64,000 nt of DNA from Diadophis punctatus similis (GCA_023053685.1 JALIGW010000001.1:57178859-57242858), one strand, 5' to 3'; positions 34,303 through 47,336 are shown, counted from the stretch's first letter. A program made the numbers and translations. Notes: generated from the letters alone by a model not told the origin.

Positions 34303-34944
34303 CAATAAGGCCATCAGGTGGCTGTGCCTCTGGGCTCTGTCCCATGTAAATTCTCTCCATGTAATTCTTCTTGTTTATTTGTGCTGCTTTGTATAGTTGG
34401 AAGCACTAAATAAGTCTTCCTCCCCCCTAACAAATTTACATGGGAATTGTCCAAATAATTGTTGATAATATTACCAATATTTAAGTAAGGTTTCATTTGG
34501 CTGAATATGGTTATTACATTCTTATCTAATGCTTCCCACATTTTCTATGGTAGAACTCAAAACATTATAAATAGGGCTCCTTTCTAAGTTTTCACCCAAT
34601 TCAGAGTTGCATAGCTTCAGCCATCATGCTGGAACCAAACAGAAGAATTTTGAGTTTAGAACTTTACCAGGCTGAAATATTGCTAGGATCAATTTGAAAT
34701 GAAGTAATAGTACCAACTCAATGGTCTCCATGAATGCAGAACAACAGTGCATGACTCTCAGCACTATAGATTGGACTCCACTACTATAACTGTCTGTGTA
34801 TGGCTGTCACTAAGTACATTTCAAATACAAGTACAAATGTTCTTGTATTGCCACAAGAATGGAGGGGAGAGTAAGACAGTGTCTACACCTCATATTGAAA
34901 ATGATGAAACAATGTTCTGACCTTCCCTGCCAACATTCAACCAA
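34303..34944. other. No recognised feature
   Basis: Unassigned DNA; no gene recognised. Confidence 0.5.
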
Positions 34945-35195
34945 TAGCAATAGCAATAGCATTTAGACTTACAGTATATACCGCTTCACAGTGCTTTACA
35001 GCCCTTTCTAAGCAGTTTACAGAGTCAGCATTTTGCCCCCAACAATCTCATTTTACCGACCTCGGAAGGATGGAAGGCTGAGTCAACCTGGAGCCAGTGA
35101 GAATGAATTTGCCAAATTGCAGGCTGCCGGAAGGCAGCAGAAGTAGCAGAAGTAGCCCGCAGTACTGCATTCTAATCACTGCACCACCACGGCTC
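34945..35195 (-). mobile_element. tRNA-derived squamate SINE
   Basis: Minus-strand copy with tail AGCAATAGCAATAGCATTTA, body GAAGGATGGAAGGCTGAGTC and head CACTGCACCACCACGGCTCT; some internal deletion and substitution. Confidence 0.88.
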
Positions 35196-35494
35196 TAAAT
35201 AAGAAATGGGGTAGCGGCTGTTCTTGCCTTCCTGAGTAAAAAAGGGATTAACCTTTCATTTTTAATTGCCCAATCAGGATTAAATCAAGCCAATCAATGC
35301 AAAATTCAACATTTAATATAACCTTTCTCTTATATCTTTAAATATACATATGATACTGGTAAACAAACAACAGCACTATTGCTGAGGGATAAAACATATA
35401 AATGTCTTATATGAAGAAGAAAAAAGAAGTGATGTTCAGAATCTGACCAGGTACTGTAAATAATAGTATTTCAATAACACAACATTTTGTTGTT

Positions 35495-35725
35495 GTTCTG
35501 AGCCTTCAGGACAGTTTTAGCTCTTGATAATCACCTGGACTAGTCCCTGTGCTTCTTTTGGTAAGGTTTGTGAGAACTGGCTTGCTATTGCCTTCTTCCT
35601 GGGATGAGAGAGAGAGAGAGGGACTGGCCCAAGGTCACCTAGCTGACTTGGATCCTAAGGTGGGATTAAAACTCAAGATCTACTGATTTCTAGTCTGATG
35701 CCTTAGCATTTAAATCAAAGCGGCC
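35495..35725 (-). mobile_element. Sauria-type SINE
   Basis: The reverse complement contains the tRNA-like head with GAGTTTTAATCCCACCTTAG, followed by CAGCTAGGTGACCTTGGGCC and CTCTCTCTCTC, then a 3' part with GGCAATAGCAAGCCAGTTCT and GTCCAGGTGATTATCAAGAG. This order matches the Sauria SINE as I recall it. The family is widespread in squamates and is mobilised by Bov-B LINEs. Confidence 0.72.
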
Positions 35726-36509
35726 TACACAACAGCATATAAGGGGGGGACTTATAAAATGTAGGGACATATTTATGTCTAAATGTCAGTTTTAACTTCT
35801 TCCAGGGATCTTCGACCAATTTAAACTACGGTAAGCAAACTTGTGGCTTTGTGGTCTATTTCTTTTTCCTTTTTTTTAACAGAACCCAGGACAACCAGCC
35901 AGAGTTAATAGCAAAGCAATAGCTTGTGCTGGCTTAAAGCTGCAGCTAGAATCACAATTGCCAGTTTATCCTTTAAGCTAGAGACTCCAGGAAGGCTGTT
36001 GCCTAGATAATGAAAAATCTTTTCACCTTGGGTTTTTAAAATTATTTTTCATCTTAGGAACCCCGAAGGCTTTTAAATATGCTTTTATGAATTTAAAAAA
36101 CATAATTATTCAACCGATTGTGCATTCCTTGTGGAAAAATGGTCCAAGAAAGGTCAACAAATAAATTAATCCATCCAGATAATAATGCACATCTCTTTCA
36201 TTTTCTCAAGGTGTGGAGTGACTGCTGTTTTCCATGGCTTTAAAAGAGATTAGCCAAATATATAGTATGTGAAGCCACCAAAGGACAGAGTTTGTGGCTA
36301 TATGATGCTGCCAAATATCAGTCAAAAAGCTGCAGATGATAGGTGGAGCAGTTGTCTTTCTGCTTGTAGCATTCTTGCAACTACTCAATTATTAAGTATG
36401 TAAAGCTACATGAATCCTTCAGAATCTTGAATGTAGCAAAGGAAAATTATTTGAACTACTGTAAAATATTCTAGAGAAAGCGTGTTCATTATTATGAAGA
36501 AAGATAATA
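35726..36509. other. No recognised feature
   Basis: Unassigned DNA; part around 35900-36010 is non-repetitive and may be conserved, untested. Confidence 0.4.
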
Positions 36510-36960
36510 AAATGATAGAATTGTAGAGTTGGAAGGGATCTCATGGATCATCTAGTCTGATGCTGTGCAATTTGCAGAAAAATTATTTAAGGACTGCCCA
36601 GTCTCTTCTTTCAGGTGCAAAGAATCATGACCATCATTGCAGCATAAAATATTTATTCAGGCCCATAAACAAGACTCCAATCAACTAAAGGGTCAATGAA
36701 ATTCAGGAGGGGTTGGACCGAGACCATTTGTGGAAATGTAACAACTCTAAACTAATGATGTGCTTAACTCCACCCTCCAGCTCTGTCTGCTCTTCTTACA
36801 CACCTCCAAAGATAGAGAACCCACTCCTTTCTAGGTTGACTTCCACTTTTAGAGTTTTTCTTTATACTTAAATGAAATATAGGGAGCTGGACCTATTCAA
36901 AGGCCAATCTAGTCCTCATCAAGCACTGAATGGAGAAAGTGTCATTTTGTCCTTCCTCTC
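36510..36960 (-). mobile_element. Old CR1 LINE fragment
   Basis: 3' end GTAGAGTTGGAAGGGATCTC, then a diverged minus-strand CR1 body with AGAGAACCCACTCCTTTCTA near 36815. No open frame remains. Confidence 0.7.
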
Positions 36961-37454
36961 CTGCATTCAAAAGTGTCTAGTATCTCCAGACAGAAATGAG
37001 AAAATCATCTCATAAGTTCAGAAACTAGTCTCATTCATGCACTGTGTTGGTGAACCAAGTTGAGTGGCTATTTACAATAGAGACCCTGCAGACCCTGGCA
37101 TTGCATCTGTGGAGGATCGATAGTGCAGCACAACTTTACAGTGGGTATGGTTTCTGACTGGTCACCCACTGGGTGCTACATGTGAAAGTATCACTAAACA
37201 CGGCCTTGTTGTTGGGTAAAACAGGGAAGAAGGAAAAAGCCATTTCTGCTTCACTAGGAATGAGGACTCTTTAAAAAATGGGAATGAAGGCCCTGGTTGG
37301 GAAGCTCTCAGGGAGGCAGAAGTGAGGATAGCAAGACCTTCCCTGTCATGCCTAATTGCAAATGTTCATCTTCTATGTGGAGAGCAAACATTCTAGACCT
37401 GCTCTGATACAATGAAAGTAATTAAATGCTTTCCTTCTATACCCAAAGCTTTCA
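36961..37454. other. No recognised feature
   Basis: Unassigned DNA; no gene recognised. Confidence 0.5.
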
Positions 37455-37700
37455 TTGAGCCATGGTGGTGCAGTGGTTAGAATGCAATACTGCAGGCTAC
37501 TTCTGCTGTCTGCCAGTGGCCAGCAGTTTGGCAGTTCAAGTCTCACCAGGCTCAAGGTTGACTCAGCCTTCCATCCTTCTGAGGTGGGTAAAATGAGGAC
37601 CCAGATTGTTGGGGGCAATATGCTGACTCTGTAAACCACTTAGAGAGAGCTGTAAAGCACTGTGAAGCGGTATATAAGTCTAAGTGCTATTGCTATTACT
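37455..37700 (+). mobile_element. tRNA-derived squamate SINE
   Basis: Plus-strand copy: head TGAGCCATGGTGGTGCAGTG, body AAAATGAGGACCCAGATTGT, tail AAGTCTAAGTGCTATTGCTA. Near full length. Confidence 0.9.
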
Positions 37701-37884
37701 GCAGATATCTTTCCTGAAAATTAAAGGTCATCTGTCTGACTTAGGAGGGGAAAAGTTCATTCTGCTGATGTTTACATTGTGACTTTTAATCTATTGCATA
37801 ATACTTAAACAGGACTCTCTCTCTCACACTCTTCTCTCTCTCTCTCCATTCAGTTAACTCTTCCTCCTCTCTATTCAACTTTGC

Positions 37885-37962
37885 TCCTTTCCTTTCCTTT
37901 CCTTTCCTCTCCTCTCCTCTCCTCTCCTCTCCTCTCCTCTCCTCTCCTCTCCTCTCCTCTCC
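37885..37962 (+). repeat. Microsatellite (CTTTC)n(CTCTC)n
   Basis: Pentanucleotide CCTTT units change to CCTCT units. Pyrimidine-only tract. Confidence 0.95.
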
Positions 37963-38018
37963 TAATTCAATATTTTCTGCTAGTTCTGCTGCAAGGATGA
38001 TGGGGATGGAAGTAAATG

Positions 38019-38184
<166 letters not shown>

Positions 38185-40637
38185 TTATCTTTTTCAGGAA
38201 AAGATAGTACTTCTTGCAACATAAAGAGCTCTCGTACTGTCTTGTGAGGTGCAATTACCAACTGATGTAGATAAATAAATAAATGGATGAAAATACCCAT
38301 TTGAATCTGGAAAATTCCAACAACACACATTTCCAAGTAGTCAGTTCCGGCAAAGGATAATGGCCCCAAAGGTACATGAATTAAATAAACAGTTCTAATG
38401 GCTACTAAGAAAGCTAGTTCCTGTTCATAGATTTTCTTTGTCTATTTTACTTTAGTTATACAGGTGCTACTTAGTCCTTTTTGAAAAAATAGGAGGTGGG
38501 ATCCAATTATGTAAGAATTCCAGGAAATCAATCAGACAGAAACAAAGAGTGCAATTCAGAAGCAGAAATGTTTTTTTCCTTTCCATCATCCTTATAAAAA
38601 CAGCCCCTTCTTAAAATATCATCTTGAGCAGAGATTTCTCTCTGTCCCCAACTACTCCATTGTCACTGTCAATGGGAAATGGACTCACTCTGGCATTCTG
38701 TGAATGAATTGGAAAGCCAAGCAATTAGGAAATAATGAAACTATTCATCCTAAAATACCTGCTCTGTCTGCTGTAAACAAACGGGTTTCATTCCTGACTT
38801 TTGCAAGCATTTGTCTATTTTGAGAAGCACTGCAAAGGCAATGATTCATGTCTGCATAATGCTGGCTATATAATTAAAGACAAAGGCGGCCCTCTTGGGA
38901 AGCAGCCACCAAGGAGCTGAGATTTGGTGTTTGTATAATAGGAAATACCATATGTTTCATAGCACTCATATAGCCAGAGGCTGATCTGATTGGGCCTATC
39001 AGATGCCTGGCCCATGAAAACTCAGAGGCCTCTCCAAGATCCCCACGTTCGGTAAACCCAACCTGCAATTATGGCAGCAAACACGCCCAAGTTGCAAAGT
39101 GGTAAGTTAGCCAAGTGACACATCAGCAGTTCTTTCAGTAGTCTTCACTTAAAAGCTTACTTTCAAAACTATTTGGTCCTTCTGACAAAGAAGCTCTTTC
39201 ATAGGACAGCAGTTTATATACGGAAACCTTTTTGTCTTTTTGTAAACATAATTTACTCCAGGTCTGCCTTAGACCTGCCCCATTACTTGACTGACTTGGT
39301 GGCTTGTCACCAAGAAAGAGGGCTGATGACCTTGCTTATTTAGAAGTTAAGTTGGGTACCATGTTGGCTGAAGAATTCTAGAAACTGAAGCTGCAACCAT
39401 CTGGAGGGTAACAGATAAGGAAAGTCCTAAACAATACATGTAAAATGTTTTAAACACATGAAAGCATTACAGCAATGTTAACTTACAACATTTAGAAACA
39501 TTGGTGGATTCCCTTTTTCTGACAGCCATTTGGTGACTTTTGTCATAACTGCAGCCAAGAAAAAAAAAAATCATTATTCTATCCATTACAGTCTTAGCCT
39601 TATTCTTCATCCCACTCTGCTCAGAATCAGTATTTATTTTTAAAAAAACAGAATCATATTTAACATAAGAATTACTTGATATAATAAAAAATTATTATTA
39701 ACAAGCTCTGATGCTAAAGAGTTCTACTTCCCCTCTCCTCCCCACCTGAAAAGAAATCTGATCCAAATGCAAAACACAAGCAGAGGAGTTTCAGTTTCGC
39801 TTTTGCTTTCACAGCAGCAAGCAGCTTTACTACAGAACAGTTAAGCTAAGTATAGATGGTATGCTGTAAGAAGGTAAGAAGAGGCCTATGTTTCTCTCAC
39901 AACTTCTGTGTTCTCTTTAGCCAAGCAGGTTTTGTAACTGCCTTATATGCTCTGCTTCTATAAATCCCATTTTCTAGTTCACTGTTAAATGAAACTGTAG
40001 TCTACATCTTCTTCATTACGCCTCTATTGTATTATAGGTTTTTCTCCCAATCCCTTAACTTCATCCTGGTTGCAGAATTTTGCACAAGATGAAACGTGTT
40101 CATTGTTCAGCCAAGGAGGTTTGGCTAAACAATAGCAGCAACCCTCTATTTGACTAAAAATTATCTATGCATCCTATTTTTAAAACACTGGACAGCTTCT
40201 TAGATCATGGAAAATTGCTGGTGAGTATCACAACTGCTCTTGAAGTGTGAAATGGTTGTGTAGATGATCCTCTCAATTCCAGATTTTGAACGATCATAAG
40301 GATGCTTAAACAGTACATTAAAGTTATAACATATCATCAAACTAGGAACACTGTGAAGGATTGGGAACTGTTATCTTCCAGCATTCTGCACTTGAAAAGG
40401 TTAAGTTCATCTCTTATAGTCAGCTTTCTTGGTAAAACTTGGAGGAAAGTTCATGCAAAATGGGCATTAAAATCCTAGAATTACTCTAGAATCTAGAGTG
40501 CATAATCAAATGATAGAAAGACTAGGATGGACAAGAGCAACTCTTTTCCATTCTTCCTTTGATTTATAGAACTCAATGGCTAGAACAAAATAACATAGCT
40601 ACTTTGCAAGCAGAAGACTGATATATAGGTACCCTAC
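38185..40637. other. 2.4-kb unassigned stretch; possible conserved noncoding DNA near 38690-38960
   Basis: This is the longest part of the window without a recognised repeat or gene. The section 38690-38960 is non-repetitive, with AATTAGGAAATAATGAAACT and TATATAATTAAAGACAAAGG-type sequence. No ORF with a known domain was found. Confidence 0.4.
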
Positions 40638-40818
40638 CAGGGATGGAAGCAAAAAAAGTGCTGAAATTGCGTGCGCGCGCACGTCCCCTCACGAGATTTT
40701 GTGCATGCAAAATTGTGTGAGGCAGCGTGCGCACGTAGTGAGCGCGTGTGTGCCAAAACATGGCAATGCGCACACAGCGCACTGGTAGCGCGAAGATCAG
40801 GCAACCCGCCCCTGCTGT
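40638..40818. mobile_element. Fragment of a hAT-like element, CAGRGGTGGGTTCC family
   Basis: CpG-rich interior (GCGCGCGCACGTCCCCTCAC, TGCGCACACAGCGC) and the right end GGCAACCCGCCCCTG match the family, especially 22302-22639 and 50462-50800. The left terminus is decayed and no duplication was found. Confidence 0.75.
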
Positions 40819-41503
40819 GTAGCAATGTTTCTGGAGTTGGAGACAGAAGAATCCCATCAGGTACCAGACTTAGAAAAGCTGGTTTAAGAGGATGGAAACT
40901 CTCCTTATTCCTGAACTCTGTACTTTACATAAGTTCCAATAAACAATGGTCATATCCAATATCATGGCACAGTTGAATGATGGGAAAGAAGCCCCAAATA
41001 GCCCCTAATCTGTCAGGTACCTCAGACAACCTTTTTACCTCAGAATGCATGAGGTTGCTAGGGTATTAGGAAATCAACCGCTGTTGCTATGGTAATGATA
41101 GTTCATCACCCTTCGATGCACAGAACAGATGAGTACACAAGGAAATTATAGGAAAGACTTGGAAGCAAGCCGGCTTCCTTTGCACCACAGGGGATTGTTC
41201 AGGTAAGAGAAGTAAAAGGACTTTTCAATTTTATTAGCCTTCCTACAACTGCCAATGACAAAAAGAAAGCGGGGAGTTTTGTTATCTATTGATTTAAATA
41301 ATTAATTTGTAAAATAACTGTCTTTAGCTGTTTGCTTGGCTTCAACAAAATACCATAGGAATGGTTTTATATAGTGGTAAAATAAAGACCCCTTTGAGAC
41401 CGACTTCACTCCTGGTGACTTTGTGAACCTACCCAAATAACTTTTATGACAAAAATTTCTCAGAAATTTCCTGGTGGCTTTCCAAAATTTTGAACTCAGC
41501 TAG
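40819..41503. other. No recognised feature
   Basis: Unassigned DNA; no gene recognised. Confidence 0.5.
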
Positions 41504-41511
41504 GGTTAGAT

Positions 41512-42340
41512 CAGGGGTCCTCAAACGTTTTAAACAGGGGGCCAATTCACAGTCCCTCAGACTGTTGGGGGGCTGGACTGAGTGGGTGGGTGTGGCTAGA
41601 AGGTCATGTGACTAGGTGGGCGTGGCCAATTTAGCAGTCCATTAAACAAAGCACACAAATTAAACTTAAATTTGTTTTGTTCCTGGTGTTGTTTTATTTG
41701 CTTTTGTTTGCATGTTGCTTTTTTTGGTTGACTTTTCTTTTTACTAGATCATTTTTTTCAGTTGTTTAGGAGTCTAGTGGTCCACTTCAGGAAACTTAGT
41801 TTTACAGCAATTCTTCTCAACCCTAAGGAGCTTACAATCAACACGTCTCTCTCTCTCTCTCTCTCTCTTCCCCCCTCTCTCTATCCCTCTCTTTCTTTCT
41901 TTCTGTCTATATCTTTCTTTCTTTCTCTCTCTGTCTCTCTCTCTCTCTCTCTGTCTCTCTCTCGTTCTCTGTCTATCTCTTTCTCTCTCTCTCTCTCTGT
42001 CTATCTTCTGGAGGCAGTGAGGTAAAAAAATGGGGCACGTGGACACCCCGGGAGGCCTCCGTGCACCCTGGTTTTGGCCTGCAGAGTGCTACTGGAGGTG
42101 GGGGAGGCCAAAATGGGCCCATTTTTGGCCTACCTGGGCATCCACATGCCCTGTTTTTGGCCTCCCCCCGCCTCCAGAAGCACTCTGCCAGCCAAAAATG
42201 TTGGCCTTACCTTCCAGTTCCAGCCCATGGGACTTGTGAAGGTAAGTCCTGTGCTCAGCTGATGGGGCCAGCGGGTGGACGGGGTGATGTGGGTGGGGCA
42301 GTCTCATGGTCCTGCGTCGGCTGTAGTTTGAGGACCCCTG
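41512..42340. mobile_element. hAT (Charlie-like) non-autonomous element
   Basis: 829 bp from CAGGGGTCCTCAAACGTTTT to AGTTTGAGGACCCCTG, with the 8-bp duplication GGTTAGAT (41504-41511, 42341-42348). The left subterminal part (GGGGGCCAATTCACAGTCCC, CAGACTGTTGGGGGGCTGGA) resembles hAT elements known from several vertebrates (OposCharlie-like, from memory). Inside are a (TC)n-rich tract (41846-42006) and a GC-rich inverted repeat (about 42074-42210). No transposase frame. Confidence 0.9.
41846..42006 (+). repeat. Imperfect (TC)n microsatellite
   Basis: Pyrimidine-rich CT tract with TTTC and TATC interruptions, nested in the hAT element. Confidence 0.95.
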
Positions 42341-42348
42341 GGTTAGAT

Positions 42349-43844
42349 AGATACTGGTACCTAGTTGGGAATTTAAGATAAGTTGTCTCAATGTCAAAAC
42401 AGAAAGTTTTCTTCTCTTTCTCTTAAATATCTTGTGAGGTATCAAATATCTCATAATCTGGACTTAGGGACTGTCCCAATATCATAGGAGCCTGCTAATG
42501 TAAGGAGACACCATCATTACAGAGTGGCAATAATTGGAATGCCAACAGAGGCAGAGAAAGTTGAAGAGAGAATCAGGTTCAGCTCTAACACAACCCTGGT
42601 TAACTCCATCTTAGTTGTCCTCATGCCAAATGCTATGCTTCAGTCCAAAGGCCTTCTGAAGCAGCAAAAAATGATCATGCTCTGTCAGGCCAAGGGATGT
42701 CTATATTCTTCAGTGAAAGCCTACCTATGAGTCAAAGGATGTTCTAGGTGTCTAGACTACCTTCAACTGAAGTGAATAAGGCTGCTCAAGAAACTCCTTT
42801 AGTTGTTTAATTTCAGATCTAAATGGAAATATGCCAGGGAAACAAAAAAAGGAGGGAAAGAACATAATGTTTCCCACAAACTTTAAATAACTGAACTGAT
42901 AGTCCTAGTTTCCAATTAAGGAATGTCTTCATGAGGATTATCCAGGCATGGTTCATTTATAGAGGACAGTGAAGTAAGATAGTTTCATGCTTTCTACTTT
43001 TTTTTTTGCAAGCTACTTTTGCACATTCGAGCACAACTTACACAGAAACAGCCTAAATATTTGAAACATTGTGCAAATTTCACCTAACGTTCCAAAGAAA
43101 GTAGAGCAGCACACGCATTTTCTTTCTTTATGTCTTAAGAATGAGTTTGTAAACACTCCTTACACAAAAGCATTCTATATAGATCCTTCTGATCTTCAGG
43201 GTTCAGAAAAGGTGCTGTCTTGCAAATCTCATGCAATCATAAGCATTTGTTAATGTCTTTACTAGAGTTGTAGCAAGAAGAAATGAACTGACTCTCTGCT
43301 TAGAGCAGAACCAAAGCATGTGAGATGTCAGCCCAAAGTGCTAAACTGATCTACCAGCCTTAATACCAAAATTCTGATCTGTCTGTTTTTCCTGTTCAGG
43401 AAGTGTTGCAGCTAGTTTTCTACTTTGCACTATCCAGTTTTCAATATAAATTAGCTCTGATATAGCATCAAATCTGGGTTTAGTAGATGTCTTCCAAAGT
43501 ATGCCCTTGTGATTTTTTACAAAGCAGGCCCGTGTATGATTTTCTGCCATAAAAACAAAATACAAGCATATAGTATGAGTCTGAAATTGGTTACTGCCAG
43601 AAGCAAGGTAGCAGATGGGAAGACATCACACATGGTTCTTGACCCTGCTTGCTCTCTACAGAGAGATACAGGATTGGTTGATATTTCTGGTTTTCCCCTA
43701 AATGGACAGAATTACCTTCACATTGCAATATTCCACTAATACACACATACACACACACATGCACGCACACACACACACACATTAGAAACTAACCCCAATG
43801 TTTCAGATATGTTTGTTTAAAGATGGGCCTATTCCAGGAACCGA
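42349..43844. other. Mostly unassigned; (AC)n at 43740-43779
   Basis: No gene or transposon recognised, except a short (CA)n-rich tract at 43740-43779. Confidence 0.5.
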
Positions 43845-43850
43845 GGCAAA

Positions 43851-44317
43851 CTACGACAACCGCAGCAAGCATGACTCCCCCACAAAGAACATTTGATCCT
43901 GCACTGGGCCAGCCAGATCTATGTGAAGGTGAGGGTGAGACCAAGGCCCTCTTGGTTTGTCCCATTCGGAGGGGCTTGCTTTAGGTGGGTTTGCTCTTGT
44001 TTTTTGACATGTCTGACACTCAGACACGCATTCAGTAATGTCCCGATCCAAGTTTGGCCACCATACATAGCTCCTGACCAGAGCTTTCATCCTCACTATA
44101 CCCAAGTGGCTATCATGTAAGGTAGACAGGATGTGGTTTCATAAAGTGGAAGGAATAACAACTCTATGCCCCCAGAGCAAACAGCCTTTCATTGTGAATA
44201 GTTCATTTTGCCTTGTCCAGAATGGCTGGAACAGCATACCCCCAGAGTCTAAAGGCCAGCCTCTCCTGACCCAGTCCAAAACCTGAGAAAGAATTCTGTC
44301 TTTGGACATGTGTTTGG
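43851..44317 (-). pseudogene. Gypsy integrase, N-terminal part
   Basis: The minus strand shows the zinc-binding HHCC arrangement (HDSH near 44110, CQTC near 44010), a YVWWPNLDRDI motif and the start of the catalytic core (HIDLAGP, with the first catalytic aspartate). The core's remaining acidic residues are absent because the element ends near 43845. Confidence 0.85.
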
Positions 44318-44536
44318 CCATGTCCGAGGTGGCGCAGTGGTTAAAATGCAGCACTGCAGTTCAGCAGTTCAGCTGTTCAAATCTCACCGACTCAAGGTTG
44401 ACTCAGCCTTCCATCCTTCCAAGGTGGGTAAAATGAGGACCCAGATTGTTGGGGGCAATATGCTGACTCTGTAAACCGCTTAGAGAGGGCTGTAAAGCAC
44501 TATGAAGTGGTATATAAATCTAAGTGCTATTGCTAT
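44318..44536 (+). mobile_element. tRNA-derived SINE inserted in the Gypsy element
   Basis: Head CCGAGGTGGCGCAGTGGTTA, B box GTTCAAATCTC, tail TAAGTGCTATTGCTATG. A short ATGTC repeat may be the target duplication. It separates the integrase region from RNase H and is in the opposite orientation to the Gypsy element. Confidence 0.9.
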
Positions 44537-45049
44537 GTCTGCCGCTGATAGAACTTTTGGTAGTTCTTCAATCATCAGCACAGAGTTAACAGGAGCTGGA
44601 TCTTCCACTGGAATAGGTAAAGGGAATCTACTCAGGGCATCTGCATGTGCAAGGTGTTTTCCTGGCCTGTACTCAAGGGCGTAATTATAGGCAGCTAGAA
44701 ATTCAGTCCACCTGGTCATCCTTGGGAACATAATTTGAGGGGACTGCCTGTTTGCAGAGAGAATCCCCAGCAATGGTTTGTGGTCTGTGACCAAAGTGAA
44801 ATGGCAGCCATATAGGTATTCATGGAATCTTTTTACTCCGGTTACCAGGGCTAAAGCCTCCTTATCTAGTTGTCCGTAGTTCCTTTCTGTCTGGGACATG
44901 GTGCGAGAGAAATAAGTGATAGGTGCCTCCCTTCCTGAAGGCAATCTGTGACTAAGGACGGCTCCTACACCAAACGGAGAGGCATCACATGTTAAAACCA
45001 ATGGCATCTTGTCACTATATTGTAAAAGGAGACTGTCAGTTATGTGCAC
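44537..45049 (-). pseudogene. Gypsy RNase H domain
   Basis: A frame of about 170 codons keeps the motifs LTCDASPFGVGAVL, DKEALA and LVTDHKPL, the acidic residues expected of the domain, and a YRPGKHLAHADALSR tether end. It is open over its length, but joined to neighbours only through frameshifts. Confidence 0.92.
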
Positions 45050-45812
45050 TCATTTTACAGCCTGAAATGTGGCAGCTTCTCTTGAGCCCCACAGTCAAGA
45101 TCTCTTTGAATTGTAAAGGTTTGGCTACGGAAGCCTTGTGGGGCAAAGAAGCACTGTAAAAGTTAATGAGGCCTAGAAAAGCCTGCAATTCCGTTTTGTT
45201 CTTAGGAGAAGGGGCCTCATGAATCGCCTTAACTTTAGCTTTGGTCGGGTGTAACCTTGAAGAATCTATTCTGTAGCCCAAGAATTTGACTTCTTTTAGT
45301 TTGCATTTTTCTAATTTAAGAGTGAGTCCAGATTGCTTGAATCTTTCTAATACTGTCCTTAATCGTGCTTTCAATTGATAGATATCAGCAGCAGACACCA
45401 AAATATCATCGAAATAAGGAACTACTCCAGGAATACCCTGGAGCAGTCATTCCATTAAACACTAAAATATACCAGGGGCAACAGTAACTCCAAATTGGAG
45501 CCTGTGGCATTTAAATGCCCCCCTATGAGTGACGATACTTTGGGACCCTGCTGTGGCCTCGTCAACAGGAATCTGTTGGTTGGCCTGGGTTAGGTCCAAT
45601 TTTGCAAAAATCTTGCCCTGGCCTAGGGAATGATGGAGGTGCTGAACCACAGGTATGGGGTAAGCAGAATTTTGGAGGACCTTATTGAGTGTGCCTTTGT
45701 AGTCAGCACATATCCTGACTGACCTGTCTGGTTTAACAGGGGTGACTATTGGTGTTTCCCATCTCGAGTGGTCAACTGCCTCAAGGATGCCCTGACTTAT
45801 TAGTTTATCCAA
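45036..45812 (-). pseudogene. Gypsy reverse transcriptase
   Basis: Two frames: 45462-45812 (fingers and palm, [33 protein letters not shown]) and 45036-45401 (thumb, KVKFLGY-type region and LQAFLGLINFYSASLP). The catalytic YFDD motif is encoded between them near 45397-45410, after a frame change. At least one indel disables the gene. Confidence 0.9.
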
Positions 45813-46389
45813 GGCAGCATCTACTTTTTTTTCTCAGGGCAAAGGGGACTTGTCTATATTTCATATGAATGAGAGCAACCCAGGGATCCAAATTAAAGGA
45901 AAGGGGCTTCCCAGTGTACTTACCCAGGGCAGAGGTGAAGACCGTGTTGAACTCCCTGACAAGATCAGACAGGATCGGTTCTTGTATTTGGATTCCAGAA
46001 ATGGAGAGGCCCAGGGAATGGAACCATTCAAGGCCTAAAAGGTTAGGCAGTGGGTCTTCTACAATAACGAGGGAAAGGTGACCAGAGAAATTTCCATATC
46101 CAATATGGAAGAGGTAAGTACCTAATGTAGGAATGATTCTACCCTGGTAATCTCTTAATTTAGTAGGGGCAGGTTTAAGTTTAGACTTGGTAAATTGGGG
46201 AACCAATTTCTTTATAGCCTGCCAAGATATAAGAGACATGGAGGAACCAGTATCTACTTCCATTTTACATGGAGATCCCTCCAAAAGTATAGTAATAAAT
46301 ATTTTTTTCTTGCTATTGCTTATTGTATTTCCAATTATGCTTTCAGGGGGATAGCTGTCATTTTTAATAGTATAGCATTCATGTCTCAT
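45805..46389 (-). pseudogene. Gypsy aspartic protease and start of reverse transcriptase
   Basis: The frame carries the protease signature VDTGSSMSLISW and a following LGTYLFHIGY and LLGLEWFHSLG region typical of mag-lineage pol, then the leader to reverse transcriptase. Open for 194 codons. Confidence 0.9.
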
Positions 46390-46489
46390 GTGTTCAAATT
46401 TGAAGGATGGTTTTTTTTAAATTTAAGGGTCTAGCTAGTGGCCTTGTAATTGGCCGTGGGACTCTGCATAACCTTGCCAGATGGCCCAT

Positions 46490-47230
46490 TCATCCACATC
46501 TCAGGCAGTCTGCATTTCTGAACATGCAAGCAGCTCTCAGGTGCGGTCCCCCACAGCTCAAGCAGGTATTTTGTGTTGTCTGTTTTGCCTTGTTGTCTTT
46601 TCTCTGGTCCTGAAGTCTGAGGCGATGTATGTCTTCTTCGATTCCCTCACTAATGTCCCCTATTTTGTCTGCTGTTTCCGATTGGATAGCCTCCATTTTG
46701 GCGGGAAAAATTGAAAAAGTTGTTTGCTGAATTTCTGAGGCAGACCTGTTTGAAAGTTCTGCTGCTCTTGCCTCCTCTAAGGCTACTTGTAATGGAAGTA
46801 TTGTTTTTGTAAGTAGGTGACGTTGTAATCTTAAATCTCTGATGCCACACACAAGCCTGTCTCTCAGGGCATTATCTAAGTGTTCAAATTCACAATAAAG
46901 GGCAGCTGCCCTGAGTGAAGACATGTATTGGTTAATAGTTTCTGTGATAAAAGGCATGTCTTCTAGCTATCACATATGGAACAGGGGAATAATGGTTCCT
47001 TAAGCTCTCTAAGATAACATCCTAGGGCACAGTATGTGAAAATATTTTTTGCATTTTCAAATACCTCATTTCCACAGTTAGAGAGGAAAGGGGATTTTTT
47101 CCCTGTCATTAGAAATTCCAGAGAGTTCATTAGCCATTAGGAAGAATTCAAATTTTTCTAAATAAGTGTCCCAAGATTCAGTTGCAGGATTGTAAGCAGC
47201 AAAAAACGGGTAAGGCTGCCATTCTCCACA
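46490..47230 (-). pseudogene. Gypsy gag with zinc knuckles
   Basis: The frame 46490-46957 contains a CA-like region (LDNALRDRLVCGIRDLRLQR) and zinc knuckles CLSCGGPHLRAAC and the start of a second one. The N-terminal part (46960-47230) matches this gag type (AALPVF near 47200) but is broken by stops and shifts. Confidence 0.85.
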
Positions 47231-47336
47231 GAAGGGGATTTTTTGTAGTGACTTCAGCTCTTTGTAGGGACAGCTCAGCTCCGTGTCTTATAGCCTCGTG
47301 TGTTTGGGGATAAAAATCCCAACCTTTGTCGCCAGT

